A stretch of 47,549 nucleotides of DNA from Aeromonas popoffii (GTDB lineage Bacteria > Pseudomonadota > Gammaproteobacteria > Enterobacterales > Aeromonadaceae), in assembly GCF_000820025.1 (NCBI RefSeq), contig NZ_CDBI01000091.1, positions 25,390-72,938 of the forward strand, written 5' to 3'. Numbering within the stretch: the stretch's first letter is position 1; every line of letters begins with the position of its first letter. The position numbers and the translations under genes are program-made. Shown piece by piece: positions 1-8,050 of this stretch. The notes beneath the pieces are model-generated. The model searched no databases, had not been told where the DNA came from, and was given only the letters and a program-made list of their open reading frames with translations.

Positions 1-216
1 CAGCGGTCGCACTTCATAGATACGGCACATCATGGTATTGCGGTCCAGCGCCGCACACCAGCCATCTTCTAGCCGGTGCATCACGGGCACCTGTCCCTCT
101 ATCTCGTCCACGTAGCGATCTGGCACGCCGGTATCGGTAAACAGCATGACTTCGAGGCGGCAGCAGCAGGCTTCGCAGTTCTGGCAGCTGACGTCGGCTT
201 GGGGTTCTCTGTTCAT
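1..216 (-). CDS. YkgJ-family cysteine-cluster protein, 3' part outside window
   Basis: The N-terminal 72 codons of a minus-strand gene run off the left edge. The visible protein has a cysteine cluster near its start (a CxxCxxCCC pattern at about residues 11-18), then a hydrophobic stretch, a conserved DRY segment and a GWCAALD segment followed by a further Cys. This layout is typical of YkgJ-type zinc- or iron-binding cysteine-cluster proteins, whose function is largely unknown. ATG 216 is used because it gives the family-like start; an in-frame ATG at 234 is possible. Neither has a clear Shine-Dalgarno sequence. Confidence 0.72.
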   Translation of the reverse strand, partial: MNREPQADVSCQNCEACCCRLEVMLFTDTGVPDRYVDEIEGQVPVMHRLEDGWCAALDRNTMMCRIYEVRPL

Positions 217-254
217 CTGTGTTGTCCATGCCATGGGAAGGGCACATGTTCGAT

Positions 255-280
255 AAAAAACAGGCGCCTGCAAAGGCGCC
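255..280 (-). terminator. Rho-independent terminator of dbpA
   Basis: Inverted GGCGCC arms at 263-268 and 275-280 form a GC-rich hairpin. On the minus strand it is followed by six T (A at 255-260). It lies just after the dbpA stop codon and before the next minus-strand gene. Confidence 0.8.
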
Positions 281-329
281 CGTGCTGTGGTTCGTGACGC
301 GTCGGGCAGGGTGCTGCCCGGCATCCTCC

Positions 330-1709
330 TTAACCCAGTTTGCGGGCGCGGTAGGTGCGCCCCTTGATCTTGCCTTCCTGCAACCGCTTGAGGGCGGCGC
401 TTGCCACGCTGCGCTTCACCGCTACGTAGGAGTACTGCTCGGAGATCTGGATCTTGCCAACATCGGCCCCGGCAATACCGCCTTCGCCGGTCAGGGCCCC
501 CAGGATGTCACCGGCCCGCACTTTGGTCTTGCGGCCCGCATCGATGGAGAGGGTCACCATCTGCGGCGCGATCGGCTTGATCTCGCGGCCTATCTCGGCC
601 AGATCTCCCTGCGGCATCGGGGCCTGCTGGTACTCTTCGATGAAGTTGACGCGCTGGGCTTCGTTCGGCTGATACAGGCTCAGGGCCAGACCCTGCTGGC
701 CGGCGCGACCGGTACGACCGATGCGGTGCACGTGCACCTCGGGATCATAGGTCAGCTCGAAGTTGATGACGGCGCCCAGCTCCTTGATGTCCAGACCACG
801 GGCGGCCACGTCGGTGGCGACCAGTATGGTGGCGCTGCCGTTGGCAAAACGCACCAGCACCTGATCCCGCTCGCGTTGCTCCAGGTCGCCGTTCAGCGCC
901 AGCGCCGAGAAGCCCTTGGCGGCCAGGTGATCGGCCACATCGTTACAGGCGCGCTTGGTGTTGCAGAACACCACGCAGGAGCTTGGCTGATAGTGGCTCA
1001 GCAGCCAGGTCAGGGCGTCGAGGCGCTGACCGGCAGGCACTTCGTAGAGCTTCTGTTCGATGGCGCTCCCCTCGTGCAGGGATTCCACGCTCACCTCGAC
1101 CGGATTGCGCTGCACGCCACGGCTCATCTGGGCGATCCCCTCCGGGTAGGTGGCGGAGAAGAGCAAAGTCTGACGCTGCTGGGGAGCATGGCTGATGACC
1201 CGGTTTATCTCTTCGCCAAAGCCCATGTCCAGCATGCGATCCGCTTCATCCAGCACCAGCGTCTTGAGGCCGGAGAGCTCCAGCGTGCCCTGTTCCAGGT
1301 GCTTGAGAATGCGACCTGGGGTGCCGACGGCGATGTGGGCACCAAAGCCTAGGGTGGCGGATTGCGGCGCGGTCGGGGTGCCGCCACACAGGGTCACCAA
1401 TTTGACGTTGGGCAGGGCGCGCGCCAGACGACGGATCTCCTGGGCCACCTGATCTGCCAGTTCGCGGGTTGGGCAGAGCACCAGCGCCTGCACCTCGAGC
1501 CGGTTGACGTTGAGGCTGGAGAGCAGGCCCAGGGCGAAGGCGGCTGTTTTGCCGCTACCGGTCTTGGCCTTGGCGATCAGATCTTTGCCATCAAGCACCA
1601 GGGGCAGGCTCTGGGCCTGGATCGGGGTCATCTGCAGATAACCCAGACTGGTGAGGTTTTCGAGCAGGGCGGGGGAGAGGTTGAGGCTGCTAAATTCGCT
1701 GTTGTTCAC
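330..1709 (-). CDS. dbpA: ATP-dependent DEAD-box RNA helicase DbpA
   Basis: A 459-residue DEAD-box helicase that in E. coli is stimulated by hairpin 92 of 23S rRNA and acts in 50S assembly. Visible motifs are the Q-motif region (about 27-34), Walker A AKTGSGKT (48-55), DEAD (154-157), SAT (185-187), the ARGLDI and HRIGRTGR motifs of the second RecA domain, and a C-terminal domain of about 75 residues with the IGREIKPIAPQ and DILGALTGEGGI segments of the DbpA RNA-binding domain. That last domain separates it from RhlE, SrmB and RhlB. The start is GTG at 1709. It is a single gene with its own promoter and terminator. Confidence 0.95.
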   Translation of the reverse strand: MNNSEFSSLNLSPALLENLTSLGYLQMTPIQAQSLPLVLDGKDLIAKAKTGSGKTAAFALGLLSSLNVNRLEVQALVLCPTRELADQVAQEIRRLARALPNVKLVTLCGGTPTAPQSATLGFGAHIAVGTPGRILKHLEQGTLELSGLKTLVLDEADRMLDMGFGEEINRVISHAPQQRQTLLFSATYPEGIAQMSRGVQRNPVEVSVESLHEGSAIEQKLYEVPAGQRLDALTWLLSHYQPSSCVVFCNTKRACNDVADHLAAKGFSALALNGDLEQRERDQVLVRFANGSATILVATDVAARGLDIKELGAVINFELTYDPEVHVHRIGRTGRAGQQGLALSLYQPNEAQRVNFIEEYQQAPMPQGDLAEIGREIKPIAPQMVTLSIDAGRKTKVRAGDILGALTGEGGIAGADVGKIQISEQYSYVAVKRSVASAALKRLQEGKIKGRTYRARKLG

Positions 1710-1761
1710 AAAAGGACTCTATTTCGGAGAAAACGGGGATGCGCTAACGCTAAGGCCGCGC

Positions 1762-1767
1762 ATTGTA
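1762..1767 (-). promoter_or_regulatory. Candidate -10 element of the dbpA promoter
   Basis: On the minus strand a TACAAT hexamer preceded by TGG makes an extended -10 about 55 bases upstream of the dbpA GTG start. No good -35 is visible at 17 bases, which fits extended -10 promoters. Inferred from sequence only. Confidence 0.45.
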
Positions 1768-2160
1768 CCAGAATGCGGCCTCGGGTGTGGCGGATTTTTG
1801 AACGCCTGAGCAAAGGCATGTGGTGAGGCGTGTGAAGGAAAAAGCGGCGCTTTTCCTGTTTGTGTGCGAGGAACCGCATACAAAACAGCGTCAAAAATAG
1901 CGCGATGAAGCTGACCCCGTTCATCGAAAATAAGATAAACGTTTTTCAATCTGGTTTGATTAAATATTTTTCTATAAAATTTAACCTGACCGCTACGATG
2001 GGGCGGAGAACGCTTTGAGTGGATGTTGAAATGAGGTGGTTTACCAGCTTTAAAACTGAATGATTTATTTATAAGTGACTGTTTATTGGTTATTTTATAT
2101 TTAATTAACGATGATTTAATGCCGCGCTTGGCGTTTAATTAATTTAAAAACGTTTGTATT

Positions 2161-2188
2161 ATCCCGCATGCATAATATTGCGCGGGAT
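2161..2188. repeat. Inverted repeat upstream of nupC
   Basis: ATCCCGC at 2161-2167 and its exact reverse complement GCGGGAT at 2182-2188 are separated by 14 bases. It directly abuts a CRP-like site. It could be a regulator operator or a 5'-leader hairpin of nupC. Confidence 0.5.
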
Positions 2189-2204
2189 TGTGATGGTTAT
2201 CTGA
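2189..2204 (+). promoter_or_regulatory. CRP-like site upstream of nupC
   Basis: TGTGA-N6-TCTGA matches the left CRP half-site fully and the right half-site (TCACA) at 3 of 5 positions. Nucleoside transporter genes are under CRP control in E. coli, so the context fits, but the match is moderate. Confidence 0.35.
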
Positions 2205-2271
2205 TTTTTAAATGTGCAAATGTCTATGATGGCGCCGGTCAAAAATTACAATTCACTCAGGTGCTACAGGT

Positions 2272-3477
2272 ATGGAATTCGTTCACTTTGTGCTCGGACT
2301 GGTCATGGTCCTCGCTCTCGCGTTGCTGGCTAACCGCCACAACTGGAAACAGATCAAACTGCGTTATATCGGCCAACTGCTGGTGGTCGAACTGGCGCTG
2401 GCCTGGTTCATGCTGAACTCCGAAGTGGGTCTGGCCGTGGTGGGGGGCTTTGCGGCTGGTTTTACCAAGTTGATGGAGTTTGCCAAACAGGGTACCGACT
2501 TTGTGTTCGGTGGCCTGGTCAACGAAGGGGCCTTCTCCTTCTTCCTGATGGTGTTGATGCCCATCGTCTTCATCTCGGTGCTGATCGGTATTTTGCAGTA
2601 CATCCGTCTGCTACCCATCGTCATCCGCGGTATCGGTACCGTGCTGGCCAAGATCAACGGCATGGGCAAGCTGGAATCCTTCAACGCCATCAGCTCCATG
2701 ATTGTCGGCCAGTCCGAGAACTTCATCGCGCTCAAGAACACACTGCCGCACCTGAACGAGAAGCAGATGTACACCCTGGCGGCGACGGCCATGTCCACCG
2801 TTTCCATGTCCATCGTCGGTGCCTATATGCAGCTGATCGAGCCGCGTTACGTGGTCGCCGCGCTGGTGCTCAACATGTTTAGCACCTTCATTGTGCTCTC
2901 GCTGATCAACCCGTATGAGCCCGACAACTCGGTCACCGACCTGAAAGCCATCGTCGAGGGCGACGAGCACCACACGCCGAAGAGAGAGAACTTCTTCGAG
3001 ATGTTGGGCGAGTACATCATGGCCGGTTTCTCCGTGGCCGTGATCGTGGCGGCCATGCTGGTGGGCTTTATCGCCCTGATCGCCCTGATCAACTACCTGT
3101 TCGAGCTGGCGTTTGGCGTCAACTTCCAGTACGTCATGGGCTACCTCTTTTATCCGATCGCCTGGATCCTGGGTATCCCGAGCGGTGAAGCCCTGCAAGC
3201 CGGCTCCATCATGGCAACCAAGCTGGTGACCAACGAGTTTGTGGCCATGATGGATCTGGGCAAAGTGGCTGCCGAGCTTTCTCCACGCACCGTCGGCATC
3301 CTCTCCATCTTCATGGTGTCGTTCGCCAACTTCAGCTCCATCGGCATCATTGCCGGGGCGGTGAAGGCACTGAATGAAGATAAGGGCAACATGGTTTCCC
3401 GCTTTGGCCTGAAGCTGGTGTACGGTTCTACCCTGGTGAGCCTGCTCTCTGCTGTGATTGCCGGTGTGATGATCTAA
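2272..3477 (+). CDS. nupC: Concentrative nucleoside transporter NupC
   Basis: A 401-residue inner-membrane nucleoside/cation symporter of the CNT family. The N-terminal helices, the [13 protein letters not shown] segment, the [15 protein letters not shown] segment, the [11 protein letters not shown] motif followed by GQSENFIA, the [11 protein letters not shown] stretch and the INPYEPDN loop all follow E. coli NupC, which has 400 residues. NupX has a similar architecture, but the loop motifs favour NupC. It is a single gene: an AT-rich control region precedes it and a strong terminator follows. The product probably takes up nucleosides using the proton gradient. Confidence 0.92.
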   Translation: MEFVHFVLGLVMVLALALLANRHNWKQIKLRYIGQLLVVELALAWFMLNSEVGLAVVGGFAAGFTKLMEFAKQGTDFVFGGLVNEGAFSFFLMVLMPIVFISVLIGILQYIRLLPIVIRGIGTVLAKINGMGKLESFNAISSMIVGQSENFIALKNTLPHLNEKQMYTLAATAMSTVSMSIVGAYMQLIEPRYVVAALVLNMFSTFIVLSLINPYEPDNSVTDLKAIVEGDEHHTPKRENFFEMLGEYIMAGFSVAVIVAAMLVGFIALIALINYLFELAFGVNFQYVMGYLFYPIAWILGIPSGEALQAGSIMATKLVTNEFVAMMDLGKVAAELSPRTVGILSIFMVSFANFSSIGIIAGAVKALNEDKGNMVSRFGLKLVYGSTLVSLLSAVIAGVMI

Positions 3478-3500
3478 TCGCACCTCGCCATCACCAGGAC

Positions 3501-3531
3501 AACCCCCTGCCTCGGCAGGGGGTTGTTTTTT
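3501..3531 (+). terminator. Rho-independent terminator of nupC
   Basis: A perfect stem (AACCCCCTGC with GCAGGGGGTT) has a three- to four-base loop and is followed by GTTTTTT. It starts 24 bases after the nupC stop. Confidence 0.9.
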
Positions 3532-3588
3532 CAGGGGGGAGCAAAGGTGCCTCCCGCTGATCTGCCGTGGTGCCGGGTCTGGGCCCGC

Positions 3589-4089
3589 TCAACCGGCCCA
3601 GTGGTTCCAGTAACCGGCCGCCAGCAGGGTGAGGGTGCAAAAGCCGGTCTCGATGGCACCGCCGCTCTTGAGCGGCCAGCCCGGCAGCCGGTAGCGCTGC
3701 TTGAGCGGCCAGAACAGCGGAATGCCGGCGGGGGTGAGCCAATCCCCCAGCAGGTGGCTGAGGTAGCCGATAATGAGCGCATCCTTTACCCCGACGGGCA
3801 GCAGGTCGGGTGCCAGGCTCTGATCCAGCCCCCACACGGCCACGGCCACCGCCAGCAGGCTGTGGGTGAAGCCGCGATGGCCGAACAGCCGTGACAATGG
3901 CTTGGAGATCCAGGGCAGTCGCTGACCTAGCACGGACTTGGGGTGGTCGAGATCCGGCAGCAGGGCGCTGGCCAGCGCGGCGGGTATAGTCTGCCACAGG
4001 CTGGCATCGGCCAGTGCCGGTGTGAGCTGGAGCTTGTGGGCGAGCAGGGTGCAGGTGACGGAAAACAGCAGGTGCCCTTGGGCTGTCAT
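3589..4089 (-). CDS. ydjM: YdjM-family inner-membrane metal-dependent hydrolase-like protein
   Basis: A 166-residue membrane protein. Conserved features are DLDHP (46-50), HRGFTHS (71-77) and SHLLGDWLTP (111-120), the metal-ligand-like motifs of the YdjM/DUF457 family, between hydrophobic helices. The family is annotated as a membrane-bound metal-dependent hydrolase with no firmly known substrate. E. coli ydjM belongs to the LexA regulon; I searched the upstream sequence by eye and found no SOS box. It lies 124 bases downstream of the yaiI-like gene on the same strand, separated by a terminator, so it is probably transcribed alone. Confidence 0.85.
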   Translation of the reverse strand: MTAQGHLLFSVTCTLLAHKLQLTPALADASLWQTIPAALASALLPDLDHPKSVLGQRLPWISKPLSRLFGHRGFTHSLLAVAVAVWGLDQSLAPDLLPVGVKDALIIGYLSHLLGDWLTPAGIPLFWPLKQRYRLPGWPLKSGGAIETGFCTLTLLAAGYWNHWAG

Positions 4090-4177
4090 GGTGGCTACGG
4101 CATGGAGAAATGGCGGCGCATCTTACCAGCCTGATGGTTGTGGTCAGCTGTTATTTTAAAAATCAGGATGTTACGGC

Positions 4178-4201
4178 GAAAAAGCGCCCAAATAGGGCGC
4201 C
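4178..4201 (-). terminator. Rho-independent terminator of the yaiI-like gene
   Basis: On the minus strand GGCGCCC-loop-GGGCGC is followed by five T (A at 4179-4183), directly after the stop codon at 4214. Confidence 0.8.
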
Positions 4202-4213
4202 TTTAGGGTCTCT

Positions 4214-4663
4214 TTACAGCTTGCCCTTGATCAGCCACTTGTCGAGGGCGTTGGCGAAGCGCTGCTTGTCGGCGGCATTGAAGGGGGCCGGGCCACCGGT
4301 CTGCACGCCGGCCGAGCGCAGCTCTTCCATGAAGTTGCGCATGCCGAGCCGCGCCTGGATGGTCTCGCGGGTATAGATCTCGCCGCGGGGGTTGAGTGCC
4401 TCGCCACCGGCATCGATCACCCAGGAGGCGAGCGGTATGTCGCCAGTGATCACCAGATCCCCCGGCGTGACCTGTTGGGCGATGACATGATCCGCCACAT
4501 CGAACCCCTTCTCCACCTGCTGGGTCTTGATGAAGGGGGAGGGGGGCACGCGCAGTCCCTGATTGGCCACTAGCGTGGTGACGACCTGGGCGCGGTGGGC
4601 GGCGCGGTAGAGGATCTCCTTGACCGGGAGGGGGCAGGCATCGGCATCGACCCAGATGGGCAT
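4214..4663 (-). CDS. yaiI: YaiI/YqxD family protein (UPF0178)
   Basis: A 149-residue protein with the family hallmarks WVDADACP at residues 4-11, [22 protein letters not shown] and SAGVQTGGP. The family has a PIN/NYN-nuclease-like fold, but its biological role is not established. The longer open frame was trimmed to ATG 4663 because the protein then starts directly at the conserved WVDADACP block, and AGGAAG stands 7 bases upstream. An out-of-frame ATG five bases earlier is ignored. Confidence 0.9.
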   Translation of the reverse strand: MPIWVDADACPLPVKEILYRAAHRAQVVTTLVANQGLRVPPSPFIKTQQVEKGFDVADHVIAQQVTPGDLVITGDIPLASWVIDAGGEALNPRGEIYTRETIQARLGMRNFMEELRSAGVQTGGPAPFNAADKQRFANALDKWLIKGKL

Positions 4664-4792
4664 GGCATGGCTTCCTGTGTCTGAAATAAGGCCGCATCTT
4701 AACATGGCCAGCGCGGGTCGGCCCCTAGGGCTGAGTCAGGCCGGGCTTTAGTGTAAGCTGGCCCGATGAGACTGAATGAAAAGGACGAGCAG

Positions 4793-5758
4793 ATGGATCG
4801 GGTACCCAGTGATGTGATTTATGCCCTGACCCTGGATGGCAAGGGTGGGATGCAGCCACTGGCGGCGGGGAGCGAGATCCCGGGGAAGAGCCCTGGCTGG
4901 CTGCATCTGGATTACGGCAATCCGGAAGCGGCCCGCTGGTTGCTGCACACCCCCTTGCTCAATGAGGCGGCCAAAGAGTCACTGCTTGGCCAGAGCAACA
5001 GGCCCAAGCTGGTGCGGATGGGGGAAACCGTGCTGCTGATCCTGCGCGGCATCAATCACAACAAGGATCACAGGCCCGAAGAGATGGTGGCGCTGCGTAT
5101 CTTTATCACCCCGGATCTCATCATCAGCAGCCGTCGTCGTCCGCTGCTCTCCGAGCAGGATGTGTTCAACCAGCTGACGCTGGGCGGTGGTGCCGATACC
5201 CCGGCCGACTGGCTGGTGGAGGTGTGTGATGCCCTGACCGACCGGGCGGGGGAATTTGTCGAGGAGCTGCATGATCAGATCCTGGATCTGGAGGAGATGG
5301 TGCTGATGCGCGACCTGCCCGCCAACGGCCGACTGGCGCTGATCCGCAAGCAGCTCATCATGATCCGCCGTTACCTCTCCCCCCAGCGGGATCTGGTGGC
5401 GCGTCTGGCCAACGAGAAGATCAGCTGGCTGGACGAGGATGACCGCCGCCGCCTGCTCGACATTGCCGACCGGTTGCGGCGCTGGCTGGATGATCTGGAT
5501 GCCGGGGTAGCGCGCACCGCCGTGCTGGCGGACGAGATCAACAACCTGATGGCGGAGGCAACCAATCGCCGGGCTTACCAGATGTCGGTGATGGCGCTGC
5601 TATTTCTGCCCGCCAGCTTCCTGACCGGTCTGTTTGGTATCAACCTGGGGGGGATTCCGGGGGCCGAGAGCCCGACCGCCTTCTGGGTCTTCTGCGGCTC
5701 GCTGGTGGCACTGGCCACCGGGCTGGCCGTCTGGCTCAAACACAGACGCTGGTGGTAA
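4793..5758 (+). CDS. zntB: Zinc transporter ZntB (CorA superfamily)
   Basis: A 321-residue 2-TM metal transporter. A large acidic cytoplasmic domain with long helices (the VCDALTDRAGEFVEELHDQI region) is followed by two C-terminal membrane helices with the GIN signature at about residues 281-286 (GINLGG), and a basic tail. The residue pattern follows E. coli ZntB rather than CorA. ATG 4793 has AAGGA 7 bases upstream; an in-frame ATG at 4766 lacks one. The downstream MscS-type gene begins 9 bases after the stop and shares its Shine-Dalgarno sequence with the stop codon, so the two form an operon. Transport of Zn2+ is family knowledge; direction and physiological role are debated. Confidence 0.93.
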   Translation: MDRVPSDVIYALTLDGKGGMQPLAAGSEIPGKSPGWLHLDYGNPEAARWLLHTPLLNEAAKESLLGQSNRPKLVRMGETVLLILRGINHNKDHRPEEMVALRIFITPDLIISSRRRPLLSEQDVFNQLTLGGGADTPADWLVEVCDALTDRAGEFVEELHDQILDLEEMVLMRDLPANGRLALIRKQLIMIRRYLSPQRDLVARLANEKISWLDEDDRRRLLDIADRLRRWLDDLDAGVARTAVLADEINNLMAEATNRRAYQMSVMALLFLPASFLTGLFGINLGGIPGAESPTAFWVFCGSLVALATGLAVWLKHRRWW

Positions 5759-5767
5759 GGAGTCGTC

Positions 5768-6286
5768 ATGACCATATGGCAATCTTTTGGTGTAACCCTG
5801 CTGCTGTTGCTGTGCCACACCCAGATCCGGCGGCTGATCCACAAGAGCCTGCTGGCGCTCGGCCAGAGCAGGCAGGTGAGCGAGAACCGGGTGCTCTACG
5901 TGGCCCATGTGTTCCACTTCCTGCTCGGTTGCGCCACCCTGCTGATCCTGGCCGGGGTGTGGGGGCTCGACTTCTCCCGGCTGGTGGTGCTCGCCTCCTC
6001 CTTCTTCGCCGTGCTCGGGGTTGCCATGGTGGCGCAGTGGTCGATCCTCTCCAACATCACCGCCAGCATCACCATCTTTTTCGCCTTCCCCTACAAAATT
6101 GGCGACCGGATCCGCATCCTCGACAAGGACGATTCAGTCACCGGTATCATCACCGAGATTGGCCTGTTCTACCTGCAGGTGCGCGATGACAATGGCGATC
6201 TTGTCACCTATCCGGCCAACCTGATCCTGCAAAAACCGGTCAGGCGGCTGGATGGCAAGGGGGCAGAACCGCAGCAACCGGAATGA
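5768..6286 (+). CDS. Mini MscS-type mechanosensitive channel protein
   Basis: A 172-residue membrane protein. Two or three hydrophobic helices (about 1-18, 42-66, 70-100) lead into the pore-lining helix and the MscS beta domain: QWSILSNITASITIFF, then PYKIGDRIRIL, then a VTYPANLIL segment. It lacks the C-terminal alpha-beta cage domain, so it is much shorter than E. coli MscS (286 residues). The stop codon of zntB runs into its TAAGGAG ribosome site, so translation is probably coupled. Likely an ion-permeable osmotic safety channel or small conductance pore; its pairing with zntB is unexplained. Confidence 0.82.
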   Translation: MTIWQSFGVTLLLLLCHTQIRRLIHKSLLALGQSRQVSENRVLYVAHVFHFLLGCATLLILAGVWGLDFSRLVVLASSFFAVLGVAMVAQWSILSNITASITIFFAFPYKIGDRIRILDKDDSVTGIITEIGLFYLQVRDDNGDLVTYPANLILQKPVRRLDGKGAEPQQPE

Positions 6287-6317
6287 AAAAAAGCTCCTTA
6301 CGGAGCTTTTTTTGTTT
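6285..6317. terminator. Bidirectional terminator between the mscS-type gene and the converging small gene
   Basis: AAAGCTCC-TTAC-GGAGCTTT is flanked by A and T runs on both sides, so it works for the plus-strand zntB operon and the converging minus-strand gene. Confidence 0.85.
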
Positions 6318-6327
6318 TGAATGTCGC

Positions 6328-6576
6328 TCAGCGTTCGAAGAAGCGATAGAGATGCTCGACCTGGATCGGGCAATCCGCCACCAGATGTACGTGCTGGCGG
6401 GCCTCTTCGACCGAGCCGAAATAGCGGGGGCAACCCAGGGTGTCTGTCATCTCGTACAACCTGCCATCCTGGCCCCTGAACTCCACTATCCAGCCCGGCA
6501 GTATGGCATCCTGCAGGATCTCGGCTTCCTTGAAGGTTTGCTGCTGGTAGAGCAGGCGAAGTTCGCTGACTGTCAT
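6328..6576 (-). CDS. Small conserved-looking protein of unknown function
   Basis: An 82-residue soluble protein that I do not recognise. It starts with a helical LRLLYQQQTFKEAEILQDA stretch and then has a compact beta-rich part (WIVEFRGQDGRLYEMTD). ATG 6576 has a perfect AGGAGG five bases upstream, which decides the start and supports real translation. It lies 64 bases downstream of the DnaJ-related gene on the same strand and ends in the shared bidirectional terminator, so the two may be cotranscribed. Confidence 0.75.
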   Translation of the reverse strand: MTVSELRLLYQQQTFKEAEILQDAILPGWIVEFRGQDGRLYEMTDTLGCPRYFGSVEEARQHVHLVADCPIQVEHLYRFFER

Positions 6577-6640
6577 GACGTCCTCCTGTGACTCATAGCG
6601 TCTCTTCAAGTCTAGTGGCTGGGGCAGGTGGCGGCCCGGA

Positions 6641-7219
6641 TCATTTGGCCGTGTTCAGGCACTCCCAAGCCCAGCGAATGCGGATGAAGGTCTCGGCATC
6701 GCCACCGCGATCCGGGTGGTGCTGCAGTGCCAACTCGCGCCAACGGCGGCGGATTGTCTCCTGGCTGGCATTGGCGGTCAGCTCGAACAGGGCCAGTGCC
6801 TCCACCCTGTGCCCCGCGCCATCATAACGACGCCAGAAGCGGGTAAGCAGTGCTTCAACCTCTGCTCGGTCGGTCTGCCAGAACACCTGCCAGTCGAGAT
6901 AGTAGCTGCGCAAATTTTCGCCAAGGGCAAAGGCGTGGCTGGCATCTGGGACATTCGTCAGCGGTTCGAGCCGGATATCCAGGGTGCTGATCACCAGCCA
7001 CCACCCCTCCTGCCAGAGTTCGGCTTGCAGCTGGTAGAGGGCGTTCATGATCAGGAAGTTGACCCGAAACAGCTGCAACTGCTCATCGTCGGCCAGCACC
7101 GGAATGGCCCCCTGCTGGCGCAGGGCGGACATCAGCTCGTGCACCTTGTAGCTGCCCGCCGCCTGTTGCAGCAGGGCTAGCAGAGGGGCTATCAGAGGGT
7201 TGGTGCTCTGGTCACTCAT
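6641..7219 (-). CDS. DnaJ-related protein with C-terminal J domain
   Basis: A 192-residue protein with a DNAJ_related-type N-terminal region of about 120 residues (LMSALRQQG, LQLFRVNFLIMNALYQLQ) and a C-terminal J-like domain that contains the HPD tripeptide in QHHPDRGGD. A J domain at the C-terminus is the reverse of classical DnaJ and characteristic of this gamma-proteobacterial family. The HPD motif implies that it can stimulate an Hsp70 ATPase; its client is unknown. ATG 7219 is preceded by GGAGG; a GTG three bases earlier is also possible. Confidence 0.85.
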   Translation of the reverse strand: MSDQSTNPLIAPLLALLQQAAGSYKVHELMSALRQQGAIPVLADDEQLQLFRVNFLIMNALYQLQAELWQEGWWLVISTLDIRLEPLTNVPDASHAFALGENLRSYYLDWQVFWQTDRAEVEALLTRFWRRYDGAGHRVEALALFELTANASQETIRRRWRELALQHHPDRGGDAETFIRIRWAWECLNTAK

Positions 7220-7351
7220 CACATTCGATTCCTCCGGGTGAGGTGGCTCTCTGTCTGTGGTGTCCGCGGTGCGCTACGTACAGACGAGGTGGTGATGGAT
7301 CAGAGTGACATTCACGACGGGGCAGGGCAAGGCGCTGTGGCAAGGGAGGCG

Positions 7352-7378
7352 AAGAAAAAGACCGCCAGCTGGGCGGTC
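7352..7378 (-). terminator. Rho-independent terminator of the mtl operon
   Basis: On the minus strand GACCGCC-CAGCT-GGCGGTC is followed by TTTTTCTT, 17 bases after the mtlR stop. Confidence 0.85.
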
Positions 7379-7394
7379 ATGAGATTGAGCCGGA

Positions 7395-7916
7395 TTAGAT
7401 GGGGCTCTCTTTGTGGAGATCGGTGACACAGTCGGCCACCGCCAGCACCAGCGCCGAGCGCACCACCTGATCGAGCCGGTTGAGCTGCATCTGGTAGAAG
7501 GCCCAATCCTCTTCACTGGCCGGGGGCTCAAGTTTCATCATGCCACCCTGATTGACGCCGTGCAGACGGTCGAGCAGGTCGCGGATCGGCTTGTCGCTGA
7601 AGCGGTAATCCTTGGGGTCGCGCACCAGAAAGTCGCGGATCTTGAGATAAGCCTCCAGATCCTGATAGCGCTCGAGGGAGATGAGGCCGAGGGCGAAGAT
7701 GAGCTTGAGGCGCACCTCCAGCTGGCCGAGAGGGCCGCTCTGGTTGAGCAAGGGTTCGATGGCGTATTTGACGGCATACTCCTCCTGACGGAACGCGCGT
7801 CGCATCAGGGAATCGACCGCTTCTTCCAGGATGGTCACGGCTTCGAGAAAGAAGCCGCGGGGGCCATCCTGCTCGTTCAGTCGTTCCAGTACTTCATCTT
7901 CCTGGTGTGTGGTCAT
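7395..7916 (-). CDS. mtlR: Mannitol operon repressor MtlR
   Basis: A 173-residue protein matching MtlR along its length: VLERLNEQD near the N-terminus, the EEAVDSLMRRAFRQEEYAVKYAIEPLL region, the SGPLGQLEVRLKLIFALGLI block and the RLDQVVRSALVLAVADCV C-terminus. MtlR lowers expression of mtlA and mtlD in enteric bacteria; it has no classical helix-turn-helix and its mechanism is unclear. It is the third gene of mtlADR, 134 bases after mtlD. ATG 7916 is chosen over an upstream TTG at 7940; neither has a good ribosome site. Confidence 0.93.
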   Translation of the reverse strand: MTTHQEDEVLERLNEQDGPRGFFLEAVTILEEAVDSLMRRAFRQEEYAVKYAIEPLLNQSGPLGQLEVRLKLIFALGLISLERYQDLEAYLKIRDFLVRDPKDYRFSDKPIRDLLDRLHGVNQGGMMKLEPPASEEDWAFYQMQLNRLDQVVRSALVLAVADCVTDLHKESPI

Positions 7917-7941
7917 AGGTGTATAGGGTCCAGCTGACAAA

Positions 7942-7970
7942 GGAGAGAGAGTGCCTCTCTCCCGGTTTTT
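7942..7970. repeat. Hairpin in the mtlD-mtlR gap
   Basis: GGAGAGAG (7942-7949) pairs exactly with CTCTCTCC (7955-7962) across a five-base loop. On the plus strand it is followed by GGTTTTT, but no plus-strand gene precedes it. In the mtlDR message it may stabilise the mtlD 3' end or reduce mtlR expression. Confidence 0.5.
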
Positions 7971-8050
7971 ATCGTATGGGGCTCATCCCCTTGCCATTCA
8001 AGCGCTTGGCACGCTATCAGGGCTGGCTGAATGCGCCGCAAGCAGGGTCA

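Larger units (their letters stand above)
1768..2271. other. AT-rich intergenic region between dbpA and nupC
   Basis: About 500 bases without a convincing gene, clearly richer in A and T than the flanks, with TTAATTAA-type tracts near 2100-2150. It must hold the nupC promoter. The only structured elements I see are the dyad at 2161-2188 and the CRP-like site at 2189-2204. Short open frames here have no ribosome-binding site or recognisable product. Confidence 0.6.

Noticed and set aside
3589..4160. LexA/SOS box expected upstream of ydjM
   Set aside because: No CTG-N10-CAG palindrome of SOS type is visible in the upstream sequence, so LexA control is not claimed here.
7942..7970. Plus-strand terminator in the mtlD-mtlR gap
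   Set aside because: The hairpin is followed by T on the plus strand, but no plus-strand gene or promoter lies upstream, so it is listed only as a hairpin.
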